The notes: generated by a model from the letters alone, not told the origin. Numbered from the stretch's first letter, positions 1-9,849 are shown. The stretch is DNA of 23,560 nucleotides from Isoetes engelmannii (GCA_011763485.2 JAANSK020247831.1:1-23560), one strand, 5' to 3'. Program-made: numbers and translations.

Positions 1-58
1 AAGCATGGGAGTCCAGCTAGCTAGCTCAAAATTCTCAAAAGAGCTCGAATTTCTCAAA

Positions 59-272
59 TTAATGAATTCGTGCATTTGTACTTCTTGATGAACCAAAGAT
101 TTCAGCCAATTTTGCAAGCTCCATTCTTTCCTCTCTTCTTCTTTTCCTCTGGCGTCTTTTCTTCATCGTCTCTTCTTCCTTGGTTCTTGTTCGTTTTCTT
201 CTACCTGAAATGGCGGCTTGTGGATGGATAACCTCAATGACATCCATATCCACAACGGATTGGAGCTTGCAT
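59..272 (-). other. Possible basic coding tail downstream of the MULE gene
   Basis: An open minus-strand frame of about 70 codons ends at a stop near 59. It is unusually rich in Lys, Arg and Glu (for example KKRRQRKRRREERMELAKL), as in a nuclear-localisation or charged-helix segment. It is preceded by a good 3' splice-site-like stretch (pyrimidine-rich, ending CCCAG at about 273). It lies on the same strand as, and just beyond, the transposase exons, so it could be a last exon of that gene, but I could not find a donor in the right phase. It may equally be chance: the plus strand here is pyrimidine-rich (CTTCTTC), which alone gives Lys/Arg/Glu codons on the minus strand. Confidence 0.2.
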
Positions 273-323
273 CTGGGAAGTAAAGAACATGCAAAGGATA
301 AGGATATCTGGGCCACGCCATAA

Positions 324-2311
324 TTATAGTTTCGTACCACAAAAAAGGCAGATGCGGGACCACATTTCAGGGGGGCCGAGGGGACAACCATTTTCACATC
401 GTGCTTTTACCTCACCATTTTCATTGTCACCTGCTGGACCCTCTGTCTTGTACATTATGTTCCCAAGCTCCTTGAACATTTCATTCCTTGCCACCTTGTT
501 CCTCACGTTCTTTTGAAGCCACTTAATCCATGCTCTTCTGACGTGCCAAATGTAGATTTGCACATGCACGTTTGAAAATACCTACACGGATATGCACACT
601 GTTAGAACATGGTGTCCTTCGGGGAGGGGGAACAAGAAATTCGGATATGGACTTACATTTTTCACAGCCTTTATTTCAACATGAGCATCGTCAGTAATGA
701 TGCATGAAGGATGCCAATCAGGGTCATCCTTGCATAGTGAGTCCTTTAATGCTTGCAGCCACCTAGTTATGGCCATGGTTTTTTGTGAATTGGTAAAGAC
801 ATAGGCCAATGGCAGTCCGTTGCCATGGTCATCAAAGCCAATGAGCGTGAAAAGATAGTACCTGTATATGTAAAACCAAGAACATCTAAATGAAATGTAC
901 AATAATAATGCTATGCAACCTAGAAATTGGAAGAATCAGGAACTACCTCTTATCATTGGTTTTGAAAGTAGCATCCATGCAAAGACCCTGTTCTTCCCAA
1001 ACTTTAGCATTAACTTTCTTTGAATTCGTGTCATCACTCCCAATTGGAACATGTCACCCGTCTCATAGCAGAACATAGATTCTCGATGCTGCTTAACCCA
1101 CATGTTGATGCTAGTGGAAAGGTCTTCGTGTAGCTTCCAAGTGTTTCGAACAACATTCTTCTCAATGTTATAAACATCCCAGATCTTGAGCATGTCATCT
1201 CTACACATATTATGCTTTCCATACACATCGAGTTTAAACCTCCACCTCTTCTCGTGCATGTTCATAACGCTGTGTGGTGTGTGCCAATGCACGAGGTTTT
1301 CTCTAACCCACTCCCTTAATTCCTCTGAGATCCATGGTGCTAGCTTGAATCTGATTCCCTTCTCTGGGTCAACCAACTTACCATGGCAAGGCTTACCTTG
1401 GAGATTCTTATGATCAAACCCATAATAGCTGATGTGTGAGATGTCTGGGAGAAGATAGAGTTGTCTAATAGTGAAGTGGCATTGACATCCCCTATGTACA
1501 CTCTCCCCCTCTCAATTCTTTTCCTCCATGTGCTAGGTCGACGTGGTCCATCAGCAACCATGTGAGAGTTGGTTGTTCTATCATGGGGCCCATATATGCA
1601 CCAGTATCTGGTTTCAAATAGACGTTTATTGCATGGAAGTAGTCAGAGTAGTGCACACGTAACTCTAAAGAAAAAAGGCACAACTGAATCTAACTAAATA
1701 TGGACATTGTAGAGAAATGTCTCACTAACCAAATGGAAGTCTAGGAAAGTACAATGTTTTTAACATACAAACACACAAGCAAACCAAGTTTCAGCAACAT
1801 CATACCTTTTCATAGACAAATGAGAGTCCTTGGTTGGCCTCTTTAGAACCCTCTCGGGATTAGAACTTCTCAAATAAAAATTGCAAGGTGCCACACAATT
1901 TCTTTGCTCCCCAATAATGAAGTCCTCAACCCAGTCTGTTGGAATGTGACAGATCCAGACCAGCATTTCTCCACCTCCATGCACTGAAGGAATTTGATGC
2001 TCTTCAGGAATCCAGCGTAGATTCCTACAGACGAAAAAGCCAATAGGCGGTGATTCCTGGCCGCAGCTGCGAAAGAGAGCTCAGATCTTTGCTCAAATGG
2101 AAGCTTTGGCCAGATGCAAATAATCCTAAGAATCTGAATCTTACTTGTGATATCCTCTCCTCCAACTCAAGTTCGTCCATTGTCGCCAGGGGCCGCACGT
2201 TACTTGAAAGACCATGTCTCCCCATTCAGCAGCGCAGAGCAGGGCAATGCAGTCGAGCAATGCGTTCTGGCCAAAATGCCATGGACCGTCGATTCGAATA
2301 AGGACATGCAT
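324..2311 (-). mobile_element. Degenerate multi-exon MULE-type transposase gene
   Basis: Five exons can be followed on the minus strand. E1 runs about 2311-2145 (start uncertain; the frame is open a little further upstream), E2 2024-1806, E3 1607-947, E4 861-657 and E5 581-324. The introns (2144-2025, 1805-1608, 946-862, 656-582; 75-198 nt) all begin GT and end AG, and the codon phase is kept across each junction. Domains: an N-terminal part I do not recognise; a Cys/His segment in E3 (GCQCHF, then KPCHG), typical of plant MULE proteins; the MULE transposase core with first Asp in MDATFKTND and the second in IITDDA; and WHVRRAW in E5. The C-terminal part, with the third acidic residue and SWIM finger, is missing. 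E3 holds two frame changes, near 1490 and between about 985 and 1055; two single-base losses explain both the reading and the exon length (661 nt instead of 663). Inference: a once active cut-and-paste transposase gene, now dead or mis-sequenced. A domesticated relative (FAR1/MUSTANG type) is a less likely alternative. Confidence 0.75.
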
Positions 2312-2658
2312 AACCTGTCCTTCGGGATCCCAATTGGCATGGACAAAAAATAGTCATTTGTTCTAAATGGTCACCCAAATTCATTTAATTCAAAGGCCTT
2401 GCATATATTCAAAGGATAACATACATTCATTTCAGAGTTTCACATTTCCACAGCACATTTTCAGAGTTAACACACTTTCATTCGAAATCAACATTAATCA
2501 TTTACATCAGGCCAAGCGACAGGGTAGCCTCCACAGAACGGTTTCAACAGTGACATCATGGAAGTCACAAGGTAGCCTACATAGTTGGGCATCGAGGGAT
2601 TTGCACTGGTGTGGACAGGGACGCTCTCGAAGCAAATCCTTTATGAGGTTTTTCTTTT

Positions 2659-3157
2659 CTAACTTGCAACAGCTAACAGTTCCTCGAGCAGAGGTTTCAG
2701 CCTGTTGCCAAACCATAGCTCGCCCATAGGCAGCAGCCTCTTTAAAGCCTTGACCTGGATAATGATAGGCTTAAGCATTCTCAGCATGTCTAGGTCTGAT
2801 GGAAATTCAGGATGTCGACATATCCTCTGAGTGAGGAGGCAGCGATACATGTGGAGTTTACAAAACCCCCTTCCGTCCTCTCTGAGTAAGAGGTCAATTG
2901 GAATTAAAATACATGAAGAGACAACACCAAAATACTCAAGGCAAAAAAAAAAAAACTCCAAGCTTACTTGTCAGTATCTGCATGGAACCACGGTCAGCAA
3001 GCTCAAGAACAACATTCTCTTGAAGTTCATTCACATGGACTAACACGTCCTCAAGACGGTGCACATTGGGGATTAAAACCTGAAGTCGTTGTGCCCGAGT
3101 CCTCACCATCTCCATTCGTTTCAAGTGAATCAAAGCAAGGCATTTATATAGGGACAT
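2659..3157 (-). CDS. Unrecognised two-exon candidate gene, about 122-136 aa
   Basis: Exon 1 (3157-2968, or from a second Met at 3115) and exon 2 (2879-2659, ending TAG) join in frame over an 88-nt intron (2967-2880) with a GTAAGC donor and a T-rich interior; the best-phased acceptor is the second AG of a CAGAG. The product is leucine-rich and mainly helical. Recognisable stretches are VHVNELQENVVLELADRG in exon 1 and PIIIQVKALKRLLPMGELWF in exon 2. There is no signal peptide or membrane segment. It lies on the same strand as, and about 350 nt upstream of, the MULE transposase gene, so it could be an upstream exon pair of that gene, an accessory gene of the same element, or a captured host fragment. 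I do not recognise the family. The uninterrupted protein-like frame over a plausible intron is the main argument that it is real. Confidence 0.4.
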
Positions 3158-3256
3158 ACAAATGGTCTGTTGGTAGTAGCCGTTTGGCTACCCATTGTGA
3201 GTCAAACATGAAGACATTGCAAATATATGTTGTCGATGGTTCTAATCTATTGTGGT

Positions 3257-3602
3257 GGGGATCATGGAGGCCGGGATCTCCAAAGTGGGCTAGGTGATCC
3301 TGGAGGGCGGTATCGCCAGTGTCGGGTGTGGTGATCCCGGAGGGGGGGATCACCAGGCTGATAACGACAACCCGATATCGGCCATTCGTGGGAGTGATAC
3401 CGGCAGTCGGTATCGCGAATGCCAGGCATTGGGGATCCTGGAGATTAGTATCTCTGGAAGGCTGATAACGTCGCCGTTATCACCAGGAGCATGGTGATCC
3501 CCTTCTCCGGAATCACCAGCGTGCTGATCCGGAGGAGGGGATCACCCGTTATTTTTTTTTTTTTTTTTTTTTTTGTGATACCGGAGGCCGGATCCCAGTG
3601 GA
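3257..3602. repeat. GC-rich array of imperfect palindromes, about 100-bp period
   Basis: At least eight copies of an imperfect palindrome close to GTGATACCGGAGGCCGGTATCAC begin near 3257, 3294, 3331, 3394, 3431, 3494, 3524 and 3575; a weaker relative lies at 3711-3750. Copies at 3294, 3394 and 3494 are exactly 100 bp apart, as are those at 3331 and 3431, so the array is a higher-order tandem repeat with two palindromes per unit. The word GGCTGATAACG recurs at 3356 and 3460. Local hairpins include 3330-3338 with 3346-3354 (9 bp, perfect), 3396-3402 with 3408-3414, 3463-3470 with 3475-3482, and 3494-3510 with 3529-3545 (17 bp, one T/G mismatch). A run of 23 T (3552-3574) interrupts the last unit. 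The surroundings are AT-rich. Function unknown; the site upstream of the minus-strand transposase is where subterminal repeats of a DNA transposon would be expected. Confidence 0.8.
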
Positions 3603-3754
3603 CGGCCAGGATGGGACGAAATCCCGGACGACCTGGATTAATGCAGGCGTACTGACGTGTGTCAACACAGTAGAACGGAGGGCCCCCAAACGGATTCCGT
3701 CGAGAATGGGTGGAGATACCAGAGGACGGAATTTCCACCTCCGGGATCACCGAA

Positions 3755-4660
3755 ACCAGGGTAAGACTATCCTCACCCTTTTCGATGTGTTTGATGCCAG
3801 AATTCTCAAGATCTAAGCTATCTTGTGCTTCTGGCTATGGCTCTTTATCGGTGGAGTTCTGGCCATTCTTGTGGAGTTTTTTCGTTGAGGTTCGTCATTA
3901 AACTATTTCACTTTGATCTTGCCGCAATCCCTCTATTTTTAATGTTTCTTTTGTTATTTTTCTAGGTTCTGGAGCATAGCAAATTTTCCTGAGCGGTTAC
4001 AAAGAAAGAAATTTGAGAAAGAAAGTTGCATGTGCAGTTTTTGGGAAGGTTTAGAGTCTAGAGACTGTTTTGGATGCTTCCAGATGTCTGAATATGGCTG
4101 CTCATATGACTTTCATGAATTTCTTCCAGTATAGCTTCTTATTTCCTATTTGGCCAGGATTTTCCCTATTACAGTTTCTTCTTGGACGATTTCTGAAGCT
4201 CTGAGCACCTGCGAGATCATTTCTATCTGTTTGATTTCAAACCTGGTCTTTTTTCCATAAAATACAACACTTTCTAAATTATATTTGATTATGCTTTTTA
4301 ATGATTCTATGTTTTTGAATTTCTGATCATTGTGGTCATCTCAAAAATCAAGTGACCATCATGTGAATATTTCATAATCAACTATCACTCAGGTGTTTTA
4401 TTACAGGTTTTAAAGTTGACAGAAAACCTAAGAAATCTGATGATCTATTCCTTTATATCATTGCTGGATAGCATTGGATTTCTATAAGGGAAAATTTTCC
4501 ATACATGGAAGCAACTGGGGATTTCTGGTCTTTCCTTTAAAGGTTTGGGCAACCCTGGCTATGGCTGAAGGTTGACTAGTATGCAAGAAAAGAATGGGGA
4601 GCATAACAATACTTAAAAATTGAATATGCTAAATAGTTTATTGTGATCTTACCTCATGGC
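3755..4660. other. Gene-free AT-rich stretch
   Basis: I see no coding frame, RNA gene or clear repeat here. The stretch is T-rich and resembles intron or intergenic plant DNA. A perfect 12-bp palindrome GGAAAATTTTCC lies at 4489-4500. It separates the palindromic array from the plus-strand MuDR remnant, and I could not find terminal inverted repeats for either transposase in it. Confidence 0.5.
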
Positions 4661-4665
4661 ACTCC

Positions 4666-6535
4666 TTGTCGATGCCATTTTTTTATTCTATCCACGAGCT
4701 GCGGAAGGCATGCCATCAAGTAGCCATGGCAGCAAACGTGGAGCATTATGTTCTGAAGTCCGATAGCACTAGACATACTGTAAAATGCTGGATGGATGGT
4801 TGCCCTTGGAGGATGCATGCCTCGCATATTATTGGGAGCAATAGTTACCAAATCAAAACCATGCAAAGGAGCAGACTTGTGAAGGTGTGACTTTGGCAAC
4901 AAGGAAGCTTCAACTAATTTTGTTGCAAAGACGTATTTGCAGAAATTTCTTGAACAACCAGATTATAGACCAAAGGATATGATAGGAGATGTTAGAAAAG
5001 ATTATGGGATCAAAATTAACTACAAGAAAGCATGGAATGCAAAAGAGATAGCTATGGAGATTTTACATGGTAATGCGGAGGCTGCATATGCTTAAATGCT
5101 AGCTTGTTGCTTGCAAAATCTGGAAACTAATCCTGGAAGCGTGGCATTTGTTCAACGGAATCCAAATGGTAATTTCCTTCAGATGTTTATTTGCTTATGG
5201 AGCTAGCATTGCAGGTTTCTTCCATTCTCGCCCTTTATTTGGGTTAGATGCCACACATTTAAAAGGGAAATATCTGAGCATTTTAATGGCAGCCACAGGA
5301 ATAGATGCCAAGGGCCAACTAGTACCGTTAGCGTTTTGGTGTAGTAAACACAGAAAATGATGATAACTGGCTGTGATTTATTCAGTGTTTAAAGGGTTGT
5401 GTGCATCATTCAGAGCAGTTGACATTTGTCCCGGCCAGGCAAAAAGGACTAGTGGATGGAGTTTCCCTTGTGTTTGGCATTGAAATGGCTCATGCTTATT
5501 GCTTACTGCATCTGGCTGAAGATTTTCGGAAGGCATTCAAAAGCATTCCACTAGTACATTTGTTTTGGACTACTACTAAGCACATACTGAATCTGTGTTC
5601 AATGACGCCAAAGCTGAGATTCACAAGATTAATCCAAGTGCCGCTACTTGGGTTGAGTGAGTGGATAAATTGCATTGGGCAACTGCTTTTTTTCTGGGGG
5701 CACGTCTTGTGCACCTGACCTCTAACATTGATGAGTCCTTAAATGCTTGGGTACTAGAGGCAAGAAACGTGCCTATTGTTGCTATGGTGGAGCTGATATA
5801 TGGCAAGTTATCAACCTGGTTCTATACTAGAAGAATTGAGGGAGATACTGTGTGGGAATGTGCAGGTGAAATGGCTCCAAATTGACTTGTAAGCACAGTC
5901 GAGAAAGAGGTATTTAAGATAATTTTTCGGGCGTCGATATCCTAGCATCAGATCAAGTGACACAATGTTTAATTATTGGTGGCAATGAGCCTCGTGTAGT
6001 GGATTTAGAGGCACATTATACATGTACATGCCTGACGTGGAGGCGCATTGGATTACCTTATGCTCATGCTGTAACTGCAATTTTGCAAAAAGGAGATCGT
6101 GTTCAAGATTATGCCCATGGTGGTTATAGTTTGACTTCTTATTTGAACACCTATAGAGGTGTGATATGCCCATGGTGGTTATAGTTTGACTTCTTATTTG
6201 AATACCTATAGAGGTGTGATTTATCCGGTGATTCTTGGTTTTGATGTACCCATTTTTGTGAACCAGAGGAATTCAGATGCAACCCTGTTGCTTGCAATGA
6301 TAATTATCTTAATGTATGGCAAATTTCGAACATCCCTTGTATGCTAAAATTTTTCTCTTGGAAATCTGGAGATTACCTCTCTGTGGAGCCAAAAAAATCA
6401 GCAATTGCCTCCCCTGGAGGCAAAAACTTCAGTGGCGTTGGCTTTGTTCCGGAATCTAAAATTTCGGGACGATCAAATGATAGAGTGGAGGGTCTGTCAC
6501 AAAAAGATAGAAAGCAGTTTTGGAAATTTTGAAAT
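4666..6535 (+). mobile_element. Decayed MuDR (MULE) transposase
   Basis: The parts lie in the usual MuDR order. First comes the MuDR DNA-binding domain (4666-4885; KSDSTRHTVKCWMDGCPWR), then a linker with NFVAKTYLQKFLEQPDYRPKD and NYKKAWNAKEIAMEILHG (about 4910-5093). The MULE catalytic core follows (5148-5880), with first Asp in GLDATHLKGKY (codon 5247-5249), CLLHL as the C-x2-H motif and Glu in SNIDESLNAW (codon 5733-5735). A SWIM-type finger begins at TCTCLTW (6023 onward), and the tail reads to about 6532. It cannot be functional. The second catalytic Asp, normally in a SDRQKGL-type motif, is Ala (PARQKGL, codon 5434-5436). The third SWIM Cys is Tyr (PYAHA, codon 6059-6061). There is a stop after AEAAYA (5094-5096), several frame changes (for example near 4868 and 5360) and a frame-shifting 55-bp duplication at 6111-6220. 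It belongs to a different MULE branch from the minus-strand copy at 324-2311. Confidence 0.85.
6111..6220 (+). repeat. 55-bp tandem duplication inside the MuDR remnant
   Basis: Bases 6111-6165 and 6166-6220 are head-to-tail copies with a single mismatch (6148 versus 6203). Because 55 is not a multiple of three, the duplication shifts the frame just after the SWIM finger: the first copy runs into a stop at 6182-6184, while the second resumes the transposase sequence. The near identity indicates a recent event, younger than the rest of the decay. Confidence 0.95.
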
Positions 6536-6539
6536 TGTT

Positions 6540-7260
6540 GGGAGGGCATTTCAGTAAATACCTTAAACTACAACTATATTTGGTTGACCGAGTACATCCT
6601 GGGAATTAATCCAAATACCAAAGGCGTATTGCTAATGTACGCCTATTATAAGGGCATCTAGGTAATTTTCCCAAATTTCAAATGCACTTCAATTCTATAT
6701 GCTTTAAGTTTTGGATATGCTTATACCTAGATTTTAGGCGCTTAGAGTACTTGACTTATAGTACTTGAAACGTACTGAAGGAAACAAATTAATGTATTGC
6801 TAAATCCCAAAGGCATTTGTGGACTAATCAAAAGAAGTTCACGGGAACTGCAACCAATATGAGAAAATAGTTGTAAAGATTCGTAGGTTTTCTAACTCGA
6901 GGATTGTCTTCTCTATAAGTGGCAACATGTTTGTTTTTCTCATTTCTTCACTTCTTCTCCTCCTCCATCCTCATTCGCATTCTCGTTCCCTTTCTCATTG
7001 AAGACCCCCCAAATGTGTAAAGCATAAGGATTGTTTCTTTGTACAATTAGATTACGCCAAGTAATTGCTTTCTCCAAAAAAAAATATTGTTATATCATAT
7101 TGGTTCTCAAAGCCCTCTCAAAGACCATTAAAAGAAAACATAGCTCGAATTGTGTATAATACTTCTTCTTGTAAATCTAATATTTGCTATTTTGGTCCAT
7201 TATGTTGCATCCTGTATTTATGTCATAGTGTCAATTGGGGAGTTTTTTTGCATGAATAAG
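6540..7260. other. Gene-free stretch beyond the MuDR remnant
   Basis: No supported gene. A hairpin with perfect 7-bp arms (AGGCGTA 6622-6628, TACGCCT 6638-6644) is followed by a TTATAAGGGCATCTAGG stretch. A CTCTATAAGTGG motif near 6912 followed by a C/T-rich tract (6935-7000) looks like a plant core promoter or 5' leader, but I found no gene after it. The outer end of the MuDR element may lie in this stretch; its terminal repeat was not identified. Confidence 0.35.
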
Positions 7261-7261
7261 C

Positions 7262-7680
7262 TCCATTTTGGGGGAAAGGGGAGATGGAGCGCCCTAGGGT
7301 TTCTGCCCGTGACCGCTTCACATTTCGGTTCATAACTTGAGCTACCGATCTCGGTTTTCAGTGTTTTCTAGCTCGTTGGAAAGCTGATTCGAAACTATTT
7401 CCAAAGTGTGTGGCATCACTGGTTTCTGACTCCGGCTGACAGCCGTTTCGGTCGTGACAATTTCGGCCTTAATGGCTCCTGCCAGGCAGGGCGATCAGCT
7501 CAAGGGTGATGGGGCGGAGGCTCACGGATTGGGGCTGAAGCCCAGGGAGATGGCAAGGCAGAAAAATCCAGGTGAGAAGCAATTGCCTCCAGGGCTGATT
7601 CCCGGGGGGGTTTCCAAACTTTTAGCATCTTATGTTCGTGAGAGATGTATGAATCTTGCACCATGCTTTACCAAAAGATG
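7262..7680 (+). other. GC-richer island, probably mobile-element derived
   Basis: This block is clearly richer in G and C than either side and carries a 75-codon open frame (7454-7681) with no recognisable domain (it begins MAPARQGDQLKG). The leader text, with CTCGTTGGAAAGCTGATTCG near 7370, has the wording I associate with leaders of plant retroelements, but this is a weak impression. Only a fragment is present, and no terminal repeats or polyprotein domains are visible. It could also be a piece of a host 5' exon. Confidence 0.25.
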
Positions 7681-7689
7681 ACAATTTTG

Positions 7690-9055
7690 TAAAATGATGT
7701 ATTGTCACTTTTTTTTTATTCAACAATATCAAAAGAGCATGCTAGACTCATATATGATTGGTTGGTTTGATGAGAGCATACATGCTGACAATGCATAGAA
7801 AAGGTGTTGAAACTTCAAATAGATTGCAATCCTTAATTGATGGATTGACACTCTTTTTTACAATGTCATGGATGCTCATTTTGAGAGCATACATGAAGAT
7901 TAAAAAAAAAAGTGGACATTAAAAATAATATGTTTGGATTTCTCCATATCTCTGATCAGATTCAAGAATCTTTATGGAATATCGAAGAATCCTTAGAAAT
8001 GTCGAGTGAAAACTTCAAAGCATATCAAGGAATCTTGCATCTTTTCATATCTCTTGGAATGTAAAGGAATTTTGAGGGAATTTGCTAGAATCTTAAGAAA
8101 AAATTCATAGAATTCAAGGAATCTTGAAAGACTTTTGGAGATGCCTTCTATGGCATGACTCGATTGGATGGAGCCAGGCACTAGCTAGACTTCAAGGTTT
8201 CTTTAACACCGGTTGCCTTTCGCATTTGACCTCTTTTGAATCATTCTGATCCAAACGTTGCCGCGATAAATTTCTTGTAAGCTAGAAATATAATTTAAAC
8301 ATCTTCAATCCAAGCACTACAGGATACATTAGGGAAAAAAAAATTTGAGGTTCCAAAACAAGCGTGATTGATTAATTTCACTTGTTGTATCTATAGTAAT
8401 GTTAGAATTCAAGATCTTGGAGATGAGTATTGACAACTATTTATGCTTGAAGCATCGGAGGAAGGATGGTGTGATGGTTAGCCTTCATTATATACAGGCA
8501 TCGGCGGTTGGATGTTGACAAATGCATGTTATTATACATTTAATCATAATTTACTTATACACAAGACTTTTCAACTTTGGTGAAAATATATGGAATCGAT
8601 ATATTTGTATCATAACCATCAAGGTGGTTTTAAGATGCTACAATGGCTGGCTTGCATGTGCATGTGCCGCAATTGTCAAAACGTATTAAAGAGCGGCCTT
8701 GATAGTCGGCTTGACTTTTAGCAAATAACCACTAAATAATGACGAAAAGATACCGCTGTTCTTTACTATAATGCTTTAAACAAGCTGTTGATATTTGCCA
8801 AATGTCTAATTTACAACAAACAACATTCCTTATAAGACTCAGACTGGAACACGTCTATTTGAATAAGCAATGTATTCACGCTAGAAGCATGAAATAGAAG
8901 TACCTACATTGTTGAACAGATTTGATATGATCCTGTAAAGAGCGAACTGCAATAAGCAGCAAACGAAGATATAACTTATTCGAAGACGAGGAGGTTAGAT
9001 GGACATGGATACACTCAAAATCTCTTGAATGATCTTCGATCTTCAGACAATGGGA
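7690..9055. other. Gene-free AT-rich stretch
   Basis: No convincing coding frame or RNA gene. Between about 7925 and 8150 the words GGAATCTTG, AAGGAATC and GAATCTT recur irregularly (for example near 8028 and 8117), so this part is simple and repetitive. The right-hand part contains the 3' flank of the minus-strand STIG1-like gene. Confidence 0.4.
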
Positions 9056-9059
9056 GAGA

Positions 9060-9065
9060 TTTATT
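9060..9065 (-). terminator. Poly(A) signal of the STIG1-like gene
   Basis: AATAAA on the minus strand, about 48 nt beyond the TGA at 9113-9115, in an AT-rich flank. The position suits a plant near-upstream polyadenylation element. Confidence 0.55.
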
Positions 9066-9112
9066 GCAGAATTTAATCTAACCTATCTATATATACATAT
9101 AAGAGAAGGAGC

Positions 9113-9553
9113 TCAGTAGCCACACATGCCATAGCTACAAGTGTAAGGGCGAGTGCATCTGAAACCACACTCACCACAGTTTCTTCTGTCAGAATCAGTG
9201 TCGACGCATCTGCCTCTGCAACATGTGTAACCCCATTTGCACCTCTTTCCACATCTGCCACAATTGTAGTTATTGTATTTCAGATCGATGCATCGCCCGG
9301 AGCAGCACGAGGTTGCGCGTCGATTTCTCAAGCAAATGGATGGATGTTTGGTGCAGCTCTGCTGCCTTCTTCGACCGTGGGCCAACAACTGGCGCATGGA
9401 CGATGATGATGACGACGACGACGACGACGAGGACGAGGACGAAGCCAAGCTTTCAGCATCCTCTTCAAGTATGGCCATTGCTGTAGTACTAGCCAGTATT
9501 GATGCAAATATTGTGCATAGCAACACTAGCGCTGCTATGTTTGGGTTCTTCAT
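9113..9553 (-). CDS. STIG1-family secreted cysteine-rich protein
   Basis: A single-exon frame of 146 residues that looks intact. Residues 1-27 form a signal peptide (basic start, hydrophobic core LVLLCTIFASIL, likely cut after AMA). A run of 15 Ser (38-52) follows, then a basic linker (GRRRQQSC) and a domain with 16 Cys (67-144) in the STIG1 pattern: SCCSGRCIDL, NCGRCGKRC, TCCRGRCVD, NCGECGFRC. Known family members (STIG1 of tobacco and tomato, GRIM REAPER of Arabidopsis) are secreted apoplastic peptides or precursors that bind receptor kinases or act in the stigma exudate; which of these roles applies here cannot be told. The start is the first ATG, 42 nt beyond a TATA box, and a poly(A) signal follows the stop. 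No partner genes lie next to it. Confidence 0.9.
   Translation of the reverse strand: MKNPNIAALVLLCTIFASILASTTAMAILEEDAESLASSSSSSSSSSSSSSSMRQLLAHGRRRQQSCTKHPSICLRNRRATSCCSGRCIDLKYNNYNCGRCGKRCKWGYTCCRGRCVDTDSDRRNCGECGFRCTRPYTCSYGMCGY
9398..9442 (-). repeat. Trinucleotide repeat coding for 15 Ser
   Basis: Fifteen consecutive Ser codons (TCG, TCA, TCC) form a (TCG)n-rich microsatellite between the signal peptide and the Cys-rich domain. On the plus strand the same bases read as poly-Asp/Glu, which produces a false open frame. Such tracts vary in length by slippage without shifting the frame. Confidence 0.9.
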
Positions 9554-9594
9554 TTTGTTGAGAATAAACCAACTTGCAATACTTACCCAACTAT

Positions 9595-9602
9595 CCTTTA
9601 TA
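9595..9602 (-). promoter_or_regulatory. TATA box of the STIG1-like gene
   Basis: TATAAAGG on the minus strand, ending 41 nt before the ATG at 9553. The region upstream is a C/T-rich tract on the plus strand (9630-9665). Confidence 0.55.
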
Positions 9603-9711
9603 TTGCTTTAGGAGCCTCTCTCCGCCGCGTTAAAAGTGCTCTTCTTCTTCCTCTTCTTCTTCTTGTTATTGTGCTACATATTCTTATTCTCCTTCTGCAG
9701 TGCTTTCTAAT

Positions 9712-9747
9712 ACTTCGTTGGCAACTTGCACTTCGTTGGCAACTTGC
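9712..9747. repeat. 18-bp perfect tandem duplication
   Basis: ACTTCGTTGGCAACTTGC occurs twice head to tail (9712-9729, 9730-9747), about 160-195 bp upstream of the STIG1-like start. It could double a promoter element; no known motif was recognised. Confidence 0.85.
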
Positions 9748-9849
9748 ACATGGGGTCATGTAACTGCATGATAACTTCTCAATCAAACTCAAATCTTGGG
9801 GACATACGCCTCGGCCTTGCATGTGCTTCCCCAACAGTCATCATTAAAT

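Noticed and set aside
9273-9611. Plus-strand open frame with a poly-Asp run
   Set aside because: It is the antisense of the STIG1-like gene; the Asp run is the opposite reading of the Ser codons.
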